64,000 bases of DNA. It comes from Roseiarcus sp963737365 (GTDB lineage Bacteria > Pseudomonadota > Alphaproteobacteria > Rhizobiales > Beijerinckiaceae). The first letter of the stretch is position 1; every line of letters begins with the position of its first letter. Below, piece by piece: positions 11,173-20,105 of this stretch. The DNA lies in contig CAVTSD010000001.1 in the NCBI GenBank assembly GCA_963737365.1, positions 868,001 through 932,000 of the forward strand. Reading direction: 5' to 3'. The notes under the pieces were generated by a model, which saw only the letters and a list, made by a program, of their open reading frames with translations, did no database searches and was not told the origin of the DNA. The position numbers and the translations under genes are program-made.

Positions 11173-11192
11173 GGCCCCGCGGGGGCGGGGCC
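11173..11192 (+). terminator. GC-rich hairpin, possible terminator of the preceding secreted-protein gene
   Basis: GGCCCCGC and GCGGGGCC form an 8-bp stem with a 4-nt G loop, 68 bp after the stop codon, followed by TTGAAC rather than a long T-run. Weak as an intrinsic terminator, but it is the strongest structure in the gap before mnmE. Confidence 0.45.
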
Positions 11193-11331
11193 TTGAACAA
11201 TGACCCAGTTGAGGTCGCCGGTCTCTCGGGCTCTCATGCCCTTGTCGAGCGGCGCCTTTGGCGGTCTTCAGGCCGCGGCGGAGGGCCGCGGGCGATTCCG
11301 CTAGAACGCGTCGCGGCCTAGCGCGGACCCG

Positions 11332-12660
11332 ATGTTCGCGAACGATCACGATACGATTTTCGCCCCCGCCTCCGGCGCCGGCCGGGCCGCAATCGCTGTG
11401 TTGCGCCTATCCGGTCCAGGTTGTTCGGATGCGCTAGAGTTGTTCTCGCCCGGGGTTCAGTTTCCCGACCGCCAGGCGGTCTTGCGAACCCTCACCCACC
11501 CGGAGTCCCGGGAGCCGCTCGACCGGGCGCTGATCACCCGCTTCCAAGCGCCACGCAGCTTCACCGGCGAGGAGATGGCGGAAATCAGCGTCACCGGCGG
11601 GCGGGCGGTCACGTCCGCAATCGTTCGGGCGCTCGTCGCTATTCCGGGCTTGCGTCCAGCCGAGCCCGGCGAGTTCGCCTGGCGCGCGTTTATGAACGGA
11701 AAGATCGACCTGTCCGAAGTCGAAGGGCTTGCCGACCTGGTCGAAGCCGAAACCGAGGCGCAGCGCCGCCAGGCCCAGAACATCGCCGGTGGAGCGCTCA
11801 GACGGGAGTGCGACGCGATCCGCGAAACCCTGCTTGAAGCCATGGCCGCGGTCGAAACCCAGATCGATTTCACCGATGTCGAGGATGCTTCCGATTTCAC
11901 GCTTGATTCCGTGAAAGGCGCGGCGCGCCTCGCGCTTGAGCGCATCGACCGAGCGCTTAAGACCGCAGATTCCGCCCAGCGCCTGCGGGAGGGCTTCACA
12001 ATCGTCATCGCCGGTCCCCCGAACGTCGGCAAGTCGACATTGATGAACGCTTTGGCGGGCCGGGATGTGGCGATCACCTCACCAATCCCGGGAACGACCC
12101 GGGATTTGATCGAGGTGTTTCTCGATCTTCGAGGGTACCCTGTCATTCTCGTGGACACCGCAGGGATTCGCGAGAGCCAGGATCCGATCGAACAGGAAGG
12201 CGTCGCGAGAGCGCGGCGCCGCGCCGCAAGCGCCGACCTGATCCTGTGGCTAAGCGATGACGAAGACGGCCCGGCGCCGAGCCTAGGCTCTCCCGCTTTC
12301 TCGGTCCGGACCAAGGCCGACCTTGCGGGGCCCGCCGAGCGTGCAAAAGACGCGGCGAAACTTGCCATATCGGCGAAGACAGGGGCTGGAATCGACCGGC
12401 TGCTTGACGCCATTGCCGATCTGGCCGAAGAGCGCATGTCTTCGCCTGAGCCGGCTTTGTTGACACTCGAAAGACACCGGCATGGTTTTCAAGACGCGCG
12501 GCAGGCGCTGGCCTTGGCGATCGAACCGGGCGCGACGGAGCCGGAATTGATTGCGGAGGATCTTCGACGCGCCGCAGCGGCGATGGATCGCATCGTCGGG
12601 CGGATCGGTGTCGAGGACGTGCTCGGCGAAATCTTTGCGCGCCTATGCGTTGGGAAATAG
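11332..12660 (+). CDS. mnmE: tRNA uridine-5-carboxymethylaminomethyl modification GTPase MnmE
   Basis: Potassium-activated GTPase that, with MnmG, modifies U34 in the wobble position of certain tRNAs. The 442-aa protein has the N-terminal folate-binding domain (DTIFAPASGAGRAAIAVLRL), a helical domain split by the G domain, G1 GPPNVGKST near residue 227, G2 PGTTRD, G3 VDTAGIRE near 275, and a C-terminal CVGK carrying the conserved cysteine. The G4 motif reads TKAD rather than NKxD. It begins the mnmE-mnmG-rsmG-parA-parB cluster; 48 bp containing a parS site separate it from mnmG. Confidence 0.97.
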   Translation: MFANDHDTIFAPASGAGRAAIAVLRLSGPGCSDALELFSPGVQFPDRQAVLRTLTHPESREPLDRALITRFQAPRSFTGEEMAEISVTGGRAVTSAIVRALVAIPGLRPAEPGEFAWRAFMNGKIDLSEVEGLADLVEAETEAQRRQAQNIAGGALRRECDAIRETLLEAMAAVETQIDFTDVEDASDFTLDSVKGAARLALERIDRALKTADSAQRLREGFTIVIAGPPNVGKSTLMNALAGRDVAITSPIPGTTRDLIEVFLDLRGYPVILVDTAGIRESQDPIEQEGVARARRRAASADLILWLSDDEDGPAPSLGSPAFSVRTKADLAGPAERAKDAAKLAISAKTGAGIDRLLDAIADLAEERMSSPEPALLTLERHRHGFQDARQALALAIEPGATEPELIAEDLRRAAAAMDRIVGRIGVEDVLGEIFARLCVGK

Positions 12661-12677
12661 GGGTGTCGATCGTTGCG

Positions 12678-12693
12678 TGTTTCACGTGAAACA
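12678..12693. other. parS: parS centromere site 1
   Basis: Perfect 16-bp palindrome TGTTTCACGTGAAACA, matching the near-universal bacterial chromosomal parS consensus bound by ParB. It sits between mnmE and the chosen mnmG start, 3.4 kb before parB. Confidence 0.96.
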
Positions 12694-12708
12694 GGCGGAC
12701 CGTCCGAG

Positions 12709-14589
12709 ATGAGGTTCGATGTTGTTGTCATAGGCGGCGGCCATGCGGGTTGCGAAGCCGCGACGGCCGCCGCGCGCTGCGGCGCACGAACCGCGCTCGT
12801 GACCCATCACTTCGCGACGATCGGCGAAATGTCCTGCAACCCGGCGATCGGCGGGTTGGGCAAAGGTCACCTGGTGCGCGAGATCGACGCGCTCGACGGC
12901 GTCATGGCTCGCGCGGCCGACGCGGCCGGCATTCAGTTCCGCGTCCTCAATCGCCGCAAGGGGCCCGCTGTCCAGGGACTGCGCGCCCAGGCCGATCGAA
13001 AGCTCTATCGACGCGCCATGCAGGCGCTCGTGGCCGCGACGGCAAATCTGACGGTCGTCGAAGGGGAGGCGGCGCGGATCGCGTCCAACGACGGCGCGGT
13101 CACGGAAGTCGAGCTCGCCGACTGCCGCGCGCTCGCCTGCCGCGCCGTTGTCCTTACGACCGGCACGTTTCTGCGCGGCGTCATCCATCTTGGCGACCAG
13201 CGTACGCCGGCCGGGCGGTTCGGCGACCCGCCTTCGGTTTCGCTCGCCCAAAGCCTCGACGCGGCAGGCTTCGCGCTCGCGCGGCTTAAGACCGGAACGC
13301 CGCCGCGGATCGACGGAACCACCATCGACTGGGGCCAGCTCGAGATCCAGTACGGAGACGAGGAGCCTGAGTTCTTCTCTTCCCTGACGAAGGGCGTCAC
13401 GGCGACGCAGCTCCCATGCCACATCACGCGCACCACCGCCGAAACCCACCGCATCATCCAGGCGGACGCGCATCGCTCGGCCGTTTATTCCGGCGCGATC
13501 TCCGGCCGCGGTCCCCGGTATTGTCCGTCGATCGAAGACAAGGTGATCCGCTTCGCCGATCGCGACAGCCATCAGATTTTTCTTGAGCCTGAGGGCGTGG
13601 ACGATTCGACGATCTACCCCAACGGCATTTCGACCTCCTTGCCTGAGGAAACCCAGCGCGCGCTCGTGGCGACCATCCCGGGCCTCGAGCATGCGCGGAT
13701 CCTGCGCCCTGGCTATGCGATTGAATACGACTATATCGACCCGCGAGGGCTCGACCCGACCCTCGAGGCGCGCCGGCTATCGGGGCTATTTCTGGCTGGG
13801 CAGATCAATGGCACCACGGGCTACGAAGAAGCCGCGGCTCAGGGGGCGGTGGCTGGCATCAACGCCGCGCGCCGGGCCGGGGATCAGGCGCTCACGACTT
13901 TTGACCGCGCCGAGTCCTACGTCGGGGTCATGATCGATGACCTGACGACCCGCGGGGTAACCGAGCCTTATCGCATGTTCACCTCGCGCGCCGAGTTTCG
14001 CCTGTCGCTCCGATCCGACAATGCCGACGAGCGCCTGACGGCCAAGGGCATCACGCTGGGTTGCGTAAGCGCGGAGCGAGCACGCTTCTACGCGCGGGCG
14101 CGCGACCAGCTCGAGCAGGCCCGCGCGATGCTCAAGGCCGCGACCGCGACGCCACGGGAACTTGAGGCGCAAGGCTTCACCGTTAATCGCGACGGAGCTC
14201 GGCGCTCGGCCTTCGAGCTCGCGGCGCAAACGCACTTTCCGATCGCGATGCTTGCCAACGTCTGGCCTCAACTTCGTGATATTCCCGCAAACCTTGTGCC
14301 CCGGCTTGAAGCGGACGCGAAATACTCCGTTTATCTCGACCGCCAGGCCGAGGATGTGGCGCGCTATCGGCGCGACGATCTGGCCATTTTGCCGGTCGAC
14401 CTCGACTATGCGCGCCTCTCTGGGCTCTCCAACGAGATCAAGCAGAAATTCATGGCCATCCGCCCCGCCAGTCTCGGGCAGGCCCGTCGCATCGAAGGCG
14501 TGACGCCGGCTGCCTTGGCGCTTATTGCCGCGCATGCGCGAAAGGCGGAGCGGGCCTCGAGCCGCAGTCCACTCCCCGCGGGAACGTGA
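12709..14589 (+). CDS. mnmG: tRNA uridine-5-carboxymethylaminomethyl modification enzyme MnmG
   Basis: FAD-dependent partner of MnmE in wobble-uridine modification. From ATG 12709 it encodes 626 aa starting MRFDVVVIGGGHAGCEAA, the FAD dinucleotide-binding motif at the very N-terminus as in the family. Further motifs include MSCNPAIGGLGKGHL, QFRVLNRRKGPAV, FLRGVIHLG and the C-terminal KFMAIRPASLGQARRIEGV. An in-frame TTG at 12673 would give a longer protein translating through parS site 1, and is considered less likely. Its stop overlaps the rsmG GTG start by 4 bp. Confidence 0.97.
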   Translation: MRFDVVVIGGGHAGCEAATAAARCGARTALVTHHFATIGEMSCNPAIGGLGKGHLVREIDALDGVMARAADAAGIQFRVLNRRKGPAVQGLRAQADRKLYRRAMQALVAATANLTVVEGEAARIASNDGAVTEVELADCRALACRAVVLTTGTFLRGVIHLGDQRTPAGRFGDPPSVSLAQSLDAAGFALARLKTGTPPRIDGTTIDWGQLEIQYGDEEPEFFSSLTKGVTATQLPCHITRTTAETHRIIQADAHRSAVYSGAISGRGPRYCPSIEDKVIRFADRDSHQIFLEPEGVDDSTIYPNGISTSLPEETQRALVATIPGLEHARILRPGYAIEYDYIDPRGLDPTLEARRLSGLFLAGQINGTTGYEEAAAQGAVAGINAARRAGDQALTTFDRAESYVGVMIDDLTTRGVTEPYRMFTSRAEFRLSLRSDNADERLTAKGITLGCVSAERARFYARARDQLEQARAMLKAATATPRELEAQGFTVNRDGARRSAFELAAQTHFPIAMLANVWPQLRDIPANLVPRLEADAKYSVYLDRQAEDVARYRRDDLAILPVDLDYARLSGLSNEIKQKFMAIRPASLGQARRIEGVTPAALALIAAHARKAERASSRSPLPAGT

Positions 14590-15245
14590 GCCGCAGGCCG
14601 TCCGCCGACGCCTCGGCGGATCAACTCGCCGAGGATCGCCGCTCGGCTCTACGCCTGGTCCCTGTTTCACGTGAAACAGAGGCCCGCTTCGCCGTCTTTG
14701 TCGAGCTCCTCGATCGATGGCGGCATAAAACCAACCTCATCTCCAATCCGACTTTCGCATCGGTGTGGACGCGCCATATCGCCGATTCCGCCCAGCTGAT
14801 CGCTCTGGCGCCGAACGCCACACGCTGGGTCGACATGGGTGCGGGCGGTGGCTTTCCTGGCCTGATCATCGCCATCCAGCTCGCGGACGTTCCGGGCGCC
14901 ATTGTCCACTGCATCGAGAGCGACGGGCGGAAATGTGCCTTCCTGCGCGAGGCAGCGCGCTCCACCGGGGCGCCAGCCCTTATTCACCCCGTCCGGGTCG
15001 AAGCCATTGCGCCTGAAACCCTCGGACCTGTGGATGCCGTCACCGCGCGGGCCTTCGCCCCCTTGCCGCTGACGCTCAAATTGGCCAGACCCTGGATGGA
15101 GCGCGGGGCCATTGCCGTGTTTCCGCGCGGCGAATCAGCTAAGGACCAGATCGCGGCGACGCCTGAGGCATGGACTCATGCAATCGAAACGCTTCCGAGC
15201 GTCGTCAATCCGAAGGCCGCGATCCTGCGCATTCGTCAAGGCTGA
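14586..15245 (+). CDS. rsmG: 16S rRNA (guanine(527)-N7)-methyltransferase RsmG
   Basis: SAM-dependent methyltransferase (GidB) that modifies G527 of 16S rRNA. The 219-aa protein starts at GTG 14586, overlapping the mnmG stop. The SAM motif DMGAGGGFPGL lies near residue 85, followed by HCIESDGRKCAFLREAAR and VDAVTARAFAPL. Codons 26-31 carry a second parS site, translated as the motif PVSRETE, which is why many alphaproteobacterial RsmG proteins share that peptide. Confidence 0.96.
   Translation: MSRRPSADASADQLAEDRRSALRLVPVSRETEARFAVFVELLDRWRHKTNLISNPTFASVWTRHIADSAQLIALAPNATRWVDMGAGGGFPGLIIAIQLADVPGAIVHCIESDGRKCAFLREAARSTGAPALIHPVRVEAIAPETLGPVDAVTARAFAPLPLTLKLARPWMERGAIAVFPRGESAKDQIAATPEAWTHAIETLPSVVNPKAAILRIRQG
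14663..14678. other. parS: parS centromere site 2, inside rsmG
   Basis: A second perfect TGTTTCACGTGAAACA palindrome, located within the rsmG coding sequence about 2 kb from site 1 and 1.5 kb before parB. It is identical in all 16 bases to site 1. Confidence 0.96.
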
Positions 15246-15257
15246 GACTTGAATCCA

Positions 15258-16103
15258 ATGACCGAGAGCGAGCCCCTCGTTCGCGAGCCCGACGTCGCAA
15301 CTCGCCCACGCGTCTTTGCCCTGGCGAACCAGAAGGGCGGGGTGGGCAAAACGACCACCGCGATTAATCTCGGAACCGCGCTCGCCGCCATCGGCGAGCG
15401 CGTGCTGATCCTGGATCTTGATCCGCAGGGCAATGCGTCGACCGGGCTTGGCATCAATAGGAGCGCGCGAACCACCTCGAGCTATGAGATGCTGGTCGGC
15501 GAAAAGGCCCTCAAGGACGTGGTCGTTCCAACTTCGGTCCCGCGCCTGTTTATCGCCCCATCGACGATGGATCTCCTCGGCGTCGAACTTGAGATAGCGG
15601 GCCATTCCGATCGCTCGTATAAGTTGCGCAACGCGCTTCGCGCCTATGGCGCCTCGAGCCCAGACGATTCGGAACGGGCCACCTACGTGCTCGTGGATTG
15701 TCCGCCGTCCCTCAATCTTTTGACGATCAATGCGCTCGCCGCCGCCGATGCGGTCGTGGTTCCTCTGCAATGCGAATTCTTCGCGCTTGAGGGCCTGTCG
15801 CAACTCCTGACCACGGTCGAGCAGGTTCGCAGCACGCTGAACCCTTCGCTCACGATCCATGGCGTGGTGTTGACAATGTTCGACCCGCGCAACAGCCTCG
15901 CTGGCCAGGTCGTCGCCGACGTGCGCGCCTATATGGGCGACACCGTCTACGAGACCGTCATTCCCCGCAACGTCCGCCTGTCCGAAGCGCCATCGCACGG
16001 CAAGCCGGCGCTGCTTTACGATCTCAAATGCGCCGGCAGCCAAGCCTATCTCAAGCTCGCGTCCGAGGTCATTCGGCGCGAGGGTCGTTGGCGCGCTGCT
16101 TAA
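15258..16103 (+). CDS. parA: Chromosome-partitioning ATPase ParA
   Basis: Deviant Walker-type ATPase whose nucleoid gradient moves ParB-parS complexes to segregate the origin region. The 281-aa protein has Walker A NQKGGVGKTTTAINLG near residue 27, LDLDPQGNASTGLG, Walker B YVLVDCPPSLNLLT and the C-terminal PRNVRLSEAPSHGKP. ATG 15258 is chosen; an in-frame TTG at 15249 would add three residues. It lies 12 bp after rsmG and 29 bp before parB, as in an operon. Confidence 0.97.
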   Translation: MTESEPLVREPDVATRPRVFALANQKGGVGKTTTAINLGTALAAIGERVLILDLDPQGNASTGLGINRSARTTSSYEMLVGEKALKDVVVPTSVPRLFIAPSTMDLLGVELEIAGHSDRSYKLRNALRAYGASSPDDSERATYVLVDCPPSLNLLTINALAAADAVVVPLQCEFFALEGLSQLLTTVEQVRSTLNPSLTIHGVVLTMFDPRNSLAGQVVADVRAYMGDTVYETVIPRNVRLSEAPSHGKPALLYDLKCAGSQAYLKLASEVIRREGRWRAA

Positions 16104-16132
16104 GTCAAATCGAACCCCCAGGAACAGGATCA

Positions 16133-17017
16133 ATGGCAGAGGACGCCGCCCGCATCGAAAACCGGCCTCGCCTGGGGCGCGGACTCGCAGCGCTTTTGGG
16201 CGGGGCAAACCCTCAACATTCCGAAGTCTCGCGCGGGACCCGGCAGACGCCGATCGAGTTCCTGCGCCCCAATCCCCGAAATCCGCGAAAGCGGTTCGAC
16301 ACCGACGAACTGGAAGAACTCGCCGCCTCGATCAAGGAGCGCGGGATCATTCAGCCGGTGGTCGTCCGAGCCATCTCGGGCGTTGCGGACGCATATGAGA
16401 TCATCGCCGGCGAGCGCCGCTGGCGCGCCGCTCAGCGGGCCGGGCTGCATGAAATTCCCGTCATCATCGTCGAGGCCGGCGATCGCGAGGCGCTCGAGAT
16501 CGCCATCGTCGAGAACGTTCAGCGCTCTGATCTCAACGCGCTCGAAGAGGCCGCCGGCTATGCGCAGCTCGGCGCCGATTACGGCTATTCGCACGGCGAC
16601 ATCGCGCGCGTGGTCAGCAAGAGCCGGAGCCATGTCGCGAACACGCTGCGCCTGACCAATCTGCCCGAACACACGCGCGGCCTCCTGGCGGGAGGAAAGA
16701 TCTCCGCTGGCCATGCGCGCGCCCTGCTCGCCGTCTCCGACCCCGATGCGCTCGCAAATCGCATCGTTAGCGACGGCCTGACGGTTCGCGACATCGAGCG
16801 CCTGGGCGAAAATTCCGGCAAGACGACCCGTCCCCGAAAGGGCGCTGCGCCTGTTGACCCCGACACGCGCGCGCTTGAAGACAAGCTTGCGCTCGCGCTC
16901 GGGACCAAGGTGACGATCCGACACGGCGGAGACAAAGGCGAGATCCGCATCGCCTTCCGGGATTTCGCCCAGCTCGACGACTTCTGCCGAAGGCTTTGCC
17001 AATCGGCGGAGCGCTAG
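16133..17017 (+). CDS. parB: Chromosome-partitioning protein ParB
   Basis: CTP-dependent parS-binding clamp protein. The 294-aa product starts MAEDAARIENRPRLGRGLAAL, the ParA-interacting N-terminus, followed by FLRPNPRNPRKRFD, the CTP-binding motif IAGERRWRAAQ (about residue 90), IVENVQRSDLNALEEA and a parS-reading helix-turn-helix (VVSKSRSHVANTLRL). The C-terminal dimerisation segment ends FCRRLCQSAER. ATG 16133 is preceded by GGAACAGG. Confidence 0.97.
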   Translation: MAEDAARIENRPRLGRGLAALLGGANPQHSEVSRGTRQTPIEFLRPNPRNPRKRFDTDELEELAASIKERGIIQPVVVRAISGVADAYEIIAGERRWRAAQRAGLHEIPVIIVEAGDREALEIAIVENVQRSDLNALEEAAGYAQLGADYGYSHGDIARVVSKSRSHVANTLRLTNLPEHTRGLLAGGKISAGHARALLAVSDPDALANRIVSDGLTVRDIERLGENSGKTTRPRKGAAPVDPDTRALEDKLALALGTKVTIRHGGDKGEIRIAFRDFAQLDDFCRRLCQSAER

Positions 17018-17144
17018 CCCGCCGATTTGGAGCCGCCGCGTCGATACAGCTGGGTGACGCTCATGACAGGGCTGGAAGCGCGCACGCAGCACGAGGGCTT
17101 TTAAGCCCCCTTTCAGAATGGCCGCCTTGCGAGCGGCCGAGGCT

Positions 17145-18242
17145 CTATTCCGTAATCTTAAGATCAGACCGCGGAGCGGCCGCCTGCTTGCGAGCGCGAT
17201 AGCCGGCGAAAGCGAGCCCCACAAACCCGAGCAGCATCATCGCCCAGGTCGAGGGTTCAGGCGTCCCCACTTCCTGAATTCTCTGCGCGGTCACGAAAAT
17301 GCCGTCCTCGGATTGGTTCGGCAGGTTTCCGACCAAACTTTCAACGACCTCAGACCCATTCCAGTGCAGATCCGTTATCGGCGAGTCAGACCCTAATTCT
17401 CCCGTCACGATCACATCGCCCTGTAGGCCCGCGAACTGGTCACCCGCGGCTTTCTGAATATCCTCGGGATAGTTGGCGACATAGAAGCCCTCGAGCGGGT
17501 TCCCCGACACGCCTAAATTCAACGGCACCGTGCTGACAGTTTCCGCCTCTGTCAGACCGCTTGCCACAAGCAGCACGCTTCCCCCTGGCGTCACCGCATG
17601 AATCTCTCCGGTTCCCTCGGACGCTACCAACAAGTCGCCGGCGTAGGGGCCGAAAGCGCTGCTCGCGATGTCCATTCCCTCTGTGTCCGCGCCGATGTTG
17701 GCGATCAGGGTCGGGTGCCCGGAGGAGTCGAAACTCCAGATATTCCCGGTATTGGTGGTCACAAGCATCTCGCCGCCAAAGCTGCTTCCAGGATCAAAGA
17801 AGATCTGGCGGATGTTTTCCGACACCCCGGTCGTGCCGAACAGCACTGGCGCGCCGGAGCTCGGCACCAAATAGATTTGGTCGCCAGAGCCATTGCCGGC
17901 GTAAACAGCGCCCTTGGCGAATCCGGCCTGGCCTAGACCCACACCGACGACGACTTCGCCCGAAAAGCCTGGAATCGGCTGCCCGAACTGCTTCACGTTG
18001 CCGCCGCTGAGATTGGTCGAGTAGAGCTGATTGTTGTCGGGACCGAAATAGACGGAGCCGACAAACCCGGCGCCGGTATAGTTGAACGCAATCGTGCTTT
18101 GATTGCCGCCTTCCGCTGCAGCAATGTCTGATCCGTTGACGAAGGTGGAGAAATTGACCGTGGCGTGGGCGGAGGTCGTCGTAGCCACAAGAACGGCAGC
18201 AATGCTGAGAACGGCCGCGCCATTGATAAGGTTATGCCTCAT
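17145..18242 (-). CDS. PEPxxWA-CTERM sorting-domain exported protein
   Basis: Predicted exported protein of 365 aa with a signal peptide (MRHNLINGAAVLSIAAVLVA, cleavage after AHA) and a C-terminal sorting signal: PEPSTWA, a hydrophobic helix (MMLLGFVGLAFAGY) and a basic tail (RARKQ). Such signals are processed by exosortase-type systems in exopolysaccharide-producing bacteria; none is encoded here. The middle is rich in Gly, Ser and Asn with repeated short strands (VYFGPDNNQLYSTNL, VYAGNGSGDQIYLVP, LLVASEGTGEIHAV) suggesting a beta-propeller. ATG 18242 is chosen for GGGGAAACA just before it. Likely cell-surface or extracellular. Confidence 0.88.
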   Translation of the reverse strand: MRHNLINGAAVLSIAAVLVATTTSAHATVNFSTFVNGSDIAAAEGGNQSTIAFNYTGAGFVGSVYFGPDNNQLYSTNLSGGNVKQFGQPIPGFSGEVVVGVGLGQAGFAKGAVYAGNGSGDQIYLVPSSGAPVLFGTTGVSENIRQIFFDPGSSFGGEMLVTTNTGNIWSFDSSGHPTLIANIGADTEGMDIASSAFGPYAGDLLVASEGTGEIHAVTPGGSVLLVASGLTEAETVSTVPLNLGVSGNPLEGFYVANYPEDIQKAAGDQFAGLQGDVIVTGELGSDSPITDLHWNGSEVVESLVGNLPNQSEDGIFVTAQRIQEVGTPEPSTWAMMLLGFVGLAFAGYRARKQAAAPRSDLKITE

Positions 18243-18534
18243 TGTTTCCCCCATGAAATAAGTGGTTATAATGGTTACCATTGTACACATTTCCGTGATT
18301 TATACAAGGTGAATCTGCGCCGGTTCCTCTGGGGCACTCGTCGTCCGTTCCCCGTGTTCACCCAAACCGAGGCGAGCCGCTGAAATTGACCAACCAGCAA
18401 CGGAGCGATTCAACACAGCGCCAAGCGAGCGGCCTGACTTTCTAAGCTTAGCCAAGAGGCTTGCCGCTATGCTCGCCTTTCGGCGTCAAAGACGAATTCG
18501 GTCTCGGCGCATTGGTGATCCGGAGCGATCCATG
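18243..18534. other. Gene-free region upstream of the PEPxxWA-CTERM gene
   Basis: No convincing gene. AATGGT-T-ACCATT near 18270-18282 is an interrupted palindrome 30-40 bp before the PEPxxWA-CTERM start and could be an operator for that gene. The rest is AT-richer than its neighbours and leads into the dispersed repeat. Confidence 0.5.
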
Positions 18535-18802
18535 GCGATTTATTGCAGATAATCAGAAACCGAGGTAAGCTTGCGCCATGAGCCTGTCTCGATCCTCCCG
18601 CTCTTCCGCATGCCAAGACCAAGGTTGCGTTTTGGCGGCGCTCCCTGCAGAAGGGCGCGCGAAAAAACTTTTCGCGTTTTTCCCACGTAACCCATTGATA
18701 AGTCTCGATTCGGACGAGAGAATCCAAGCAAATCCAAGCAAATCCAACCCCCAAACAAGGGCTTTTCGTTGCGAAAAGCCTAGGAGCCAAGGAAACCCAA
18801 AT
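18535..18802 (-). repeat. Dispersed repeat copy A (about 265 bp)
   Basis: Read on the minus strand, this element has: a TTTGGGTTTCCTTGG block, a 9-bp hairpin (GGCTTTTCG/CGAAAAGCC, 18760-18780), a tandem decamer (TTGGATTTGC twice plus a partial unit, 18721-18750), a core with a small inverted repeat (TCTCG and CGAGA) then ACTTATCAATGGGTTACG, and a weaker downstream part ending AAGCTTACCTCGGTTTC. Copy B at 24506-24766 matches in opposite orientation. It also encodes a short open frame (SLVRIETYQ), but the substitution pattern between copies does not look protein-driven. Confidence 0.85.
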
Positions 18803-18870
18803 TGGCGCATGAGCGTCCCTGTCCGCCGGGGAGCGCCCGCGGTCCAGCTTGCCGCCGCTGCAACCCGCCG

Positions 18871-20037
18871 TCAGGGCGCGAGCGCGGTCTCGACCAGCTC
18901 GACCCAGTAGCTCATGCCGTAGGGCAGGACCTCGTCGTTGAAGTCATACGACGGGTGGTGGAGCGTCGCGCTGTCGCCATTGCCGATAAATATGAAGGCG
19001 CCCGGCCGCGCCTCCAGCATGAAGGAGAAGTCCTCCGAACCCATGGTCGGGGGCGAGTTCACGTCGACCTTGGAATCGCCTGCGACCTTGCGCGCGATGC
19101 TCGCGGCAAACTCGGTCTGTGTCGGATGATTGATGGTCGGCGGATAGCCGCGACGGTACTCAACACGGGCGGTCGCACCGCTTGCTTCTGCAAGCCCGGC
19201 GGCGATCTCATGGATTCGCTTTTCGACCTTATTGCGGGTCTCAGGCCTCAGCGTGCGGACCGTCCCGTTCAGCCACGCCGTCTGCGGGATGATGTTGTTG
19301 GCCGTTCCGGCCTGAAAGCGCGTTATCGAGATGACGCTCGAGTCCAGCGGATCGACATTGCGCGACGTGATCGTCTGAAGCGCGGTGATGATCTGCGCGC
19401 CAACCATGACGGGATCGATGCAGAGATGCGGCAGCGCTCCGTGCCCGCCCTTGCCTTCGATCGTGATCGTAATCTCATCCGCCGAGGCCATCAGCGGGCC
19501 CTTGCGAAGGCCAAAGGAACCAACTGGGGAGCCCGGCCAATTGTGCATGCCGAAGACCTGCTCGATGCCGAACTGATCGAGGAGCCCATCGTCGATCATC
19601 GCCATAGCGCCGGCGCCGCCTTCCTCGGCGGGCTGGAAGATGACAACGGCGTTGCCGGCGAAATCGCGCGTCTCAGCGAGACGCCGCGCCGCGCCGAGCA
19701 GCATCGCGGTATGCCCGTCATGGCCGCAGGCGTGCATCTTGCCCGGTACCTTTGAGCGGTAAGGAAGATTGGTCTCCTCCTCGATCGGCAGCGCGTCCAT
19801 ATCCGCGCGCAGGCCGATGGAACGCGGACTCGATCCCTTGGCGCCTTTAATGACGCCCACGACGCCGGTGCGGCCAATGGCCGTTTTGACCTCGTCGCAA
19901 CCAAAGGCGCGAAGGCGGTCGGCGACGAATTTTGCCGTCTCCTCGACGTCGTACATGAGCTCGGGATTCTGATGGAGCTCGCGCCGCCAGGTCCGAGCTT
20001 CGGGAACGAGATCGCTGATGTCGGAGCGGATCGGCAT
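18871..20037 (-). CDS. M20-family amidohydrolase (hippurate hydrolase/N-acyl-amino-acid deacylase-like)
   Basis: Zn-dependent hydrolase of N-acyl amino acids or related amides. From ATG 20037 the 388-aa protein starts MPIRSDISDLVPEARTWRRE, with the metal-binding motifs ADMDALPIEEET and MHACGHDGHTAMLLGAA, the catalytic Glu in FQPAEEGGAGA (about residue 135), a dimerisation domain with GKGGHGALPHL, and a C-terminal metal ligand region (TMGSEDFSFM). Length is typical of HipO/AbgB-like enzymes. The exact substrate cannot be told from sequence. Confidence 0.93.
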   Translation of the reverse strand: MPIRSDISDLVPEARTWRRELHQNPELMYDVEETAKFVADRLRAFGCDEVKTAIGRTGVVGVIKGAKGSSPRSIGLRADMDALPIEEETNLPYRSKVPGKMHACGHDGHTAMLLGAARRLAETRDFAGNAVVIFQPAEEGGAGAMAMIDDGLLDQFGIEQVFGMHNWPGSPVGSFGLRKGPLMASADEITITIEGKGGHGALPHLCIDPVMVGAQIITALQTITSRNVDPLDSSVISITRFQAGTANNIIPQTAWLNGTVRTLRPETRNKVEKRIHEIAAGLAEASGATARVEYRRGYPPTINHPTQTEFAASIARKVAGDSKVDVNSPPTMGSEDFSFMLEARPGAFIFIGNGDSATLHHPSYDFNDEVLPYGMSYWVELVETALAP

Positions 20038-20105
20038 TGGAAGGATGTCCTTGCAAGGAACCCGTAGTTGACGGCGCAGCGATGACGCTGTCAACGCGCG
20101 TTTGT

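Noticed and set aside
12673..12708. Longer mnmG starting at TTG 12673 through parS site 1
   Set aside because: MnmG proteins begin at the FAD motif (MRFDVVVIGGG), and the added residues are just the translated parS palindrome.
18467..18790. A 107-codon minus-strand open frame in repeat copy A (SLVRIETYQ)
   Set aside because: The aligned frame in copy B differs mainly by amino-acid-changing substitutions, while most codons are identical even at silent sites; treated as a DNA or RNA repeat rather than a gene.
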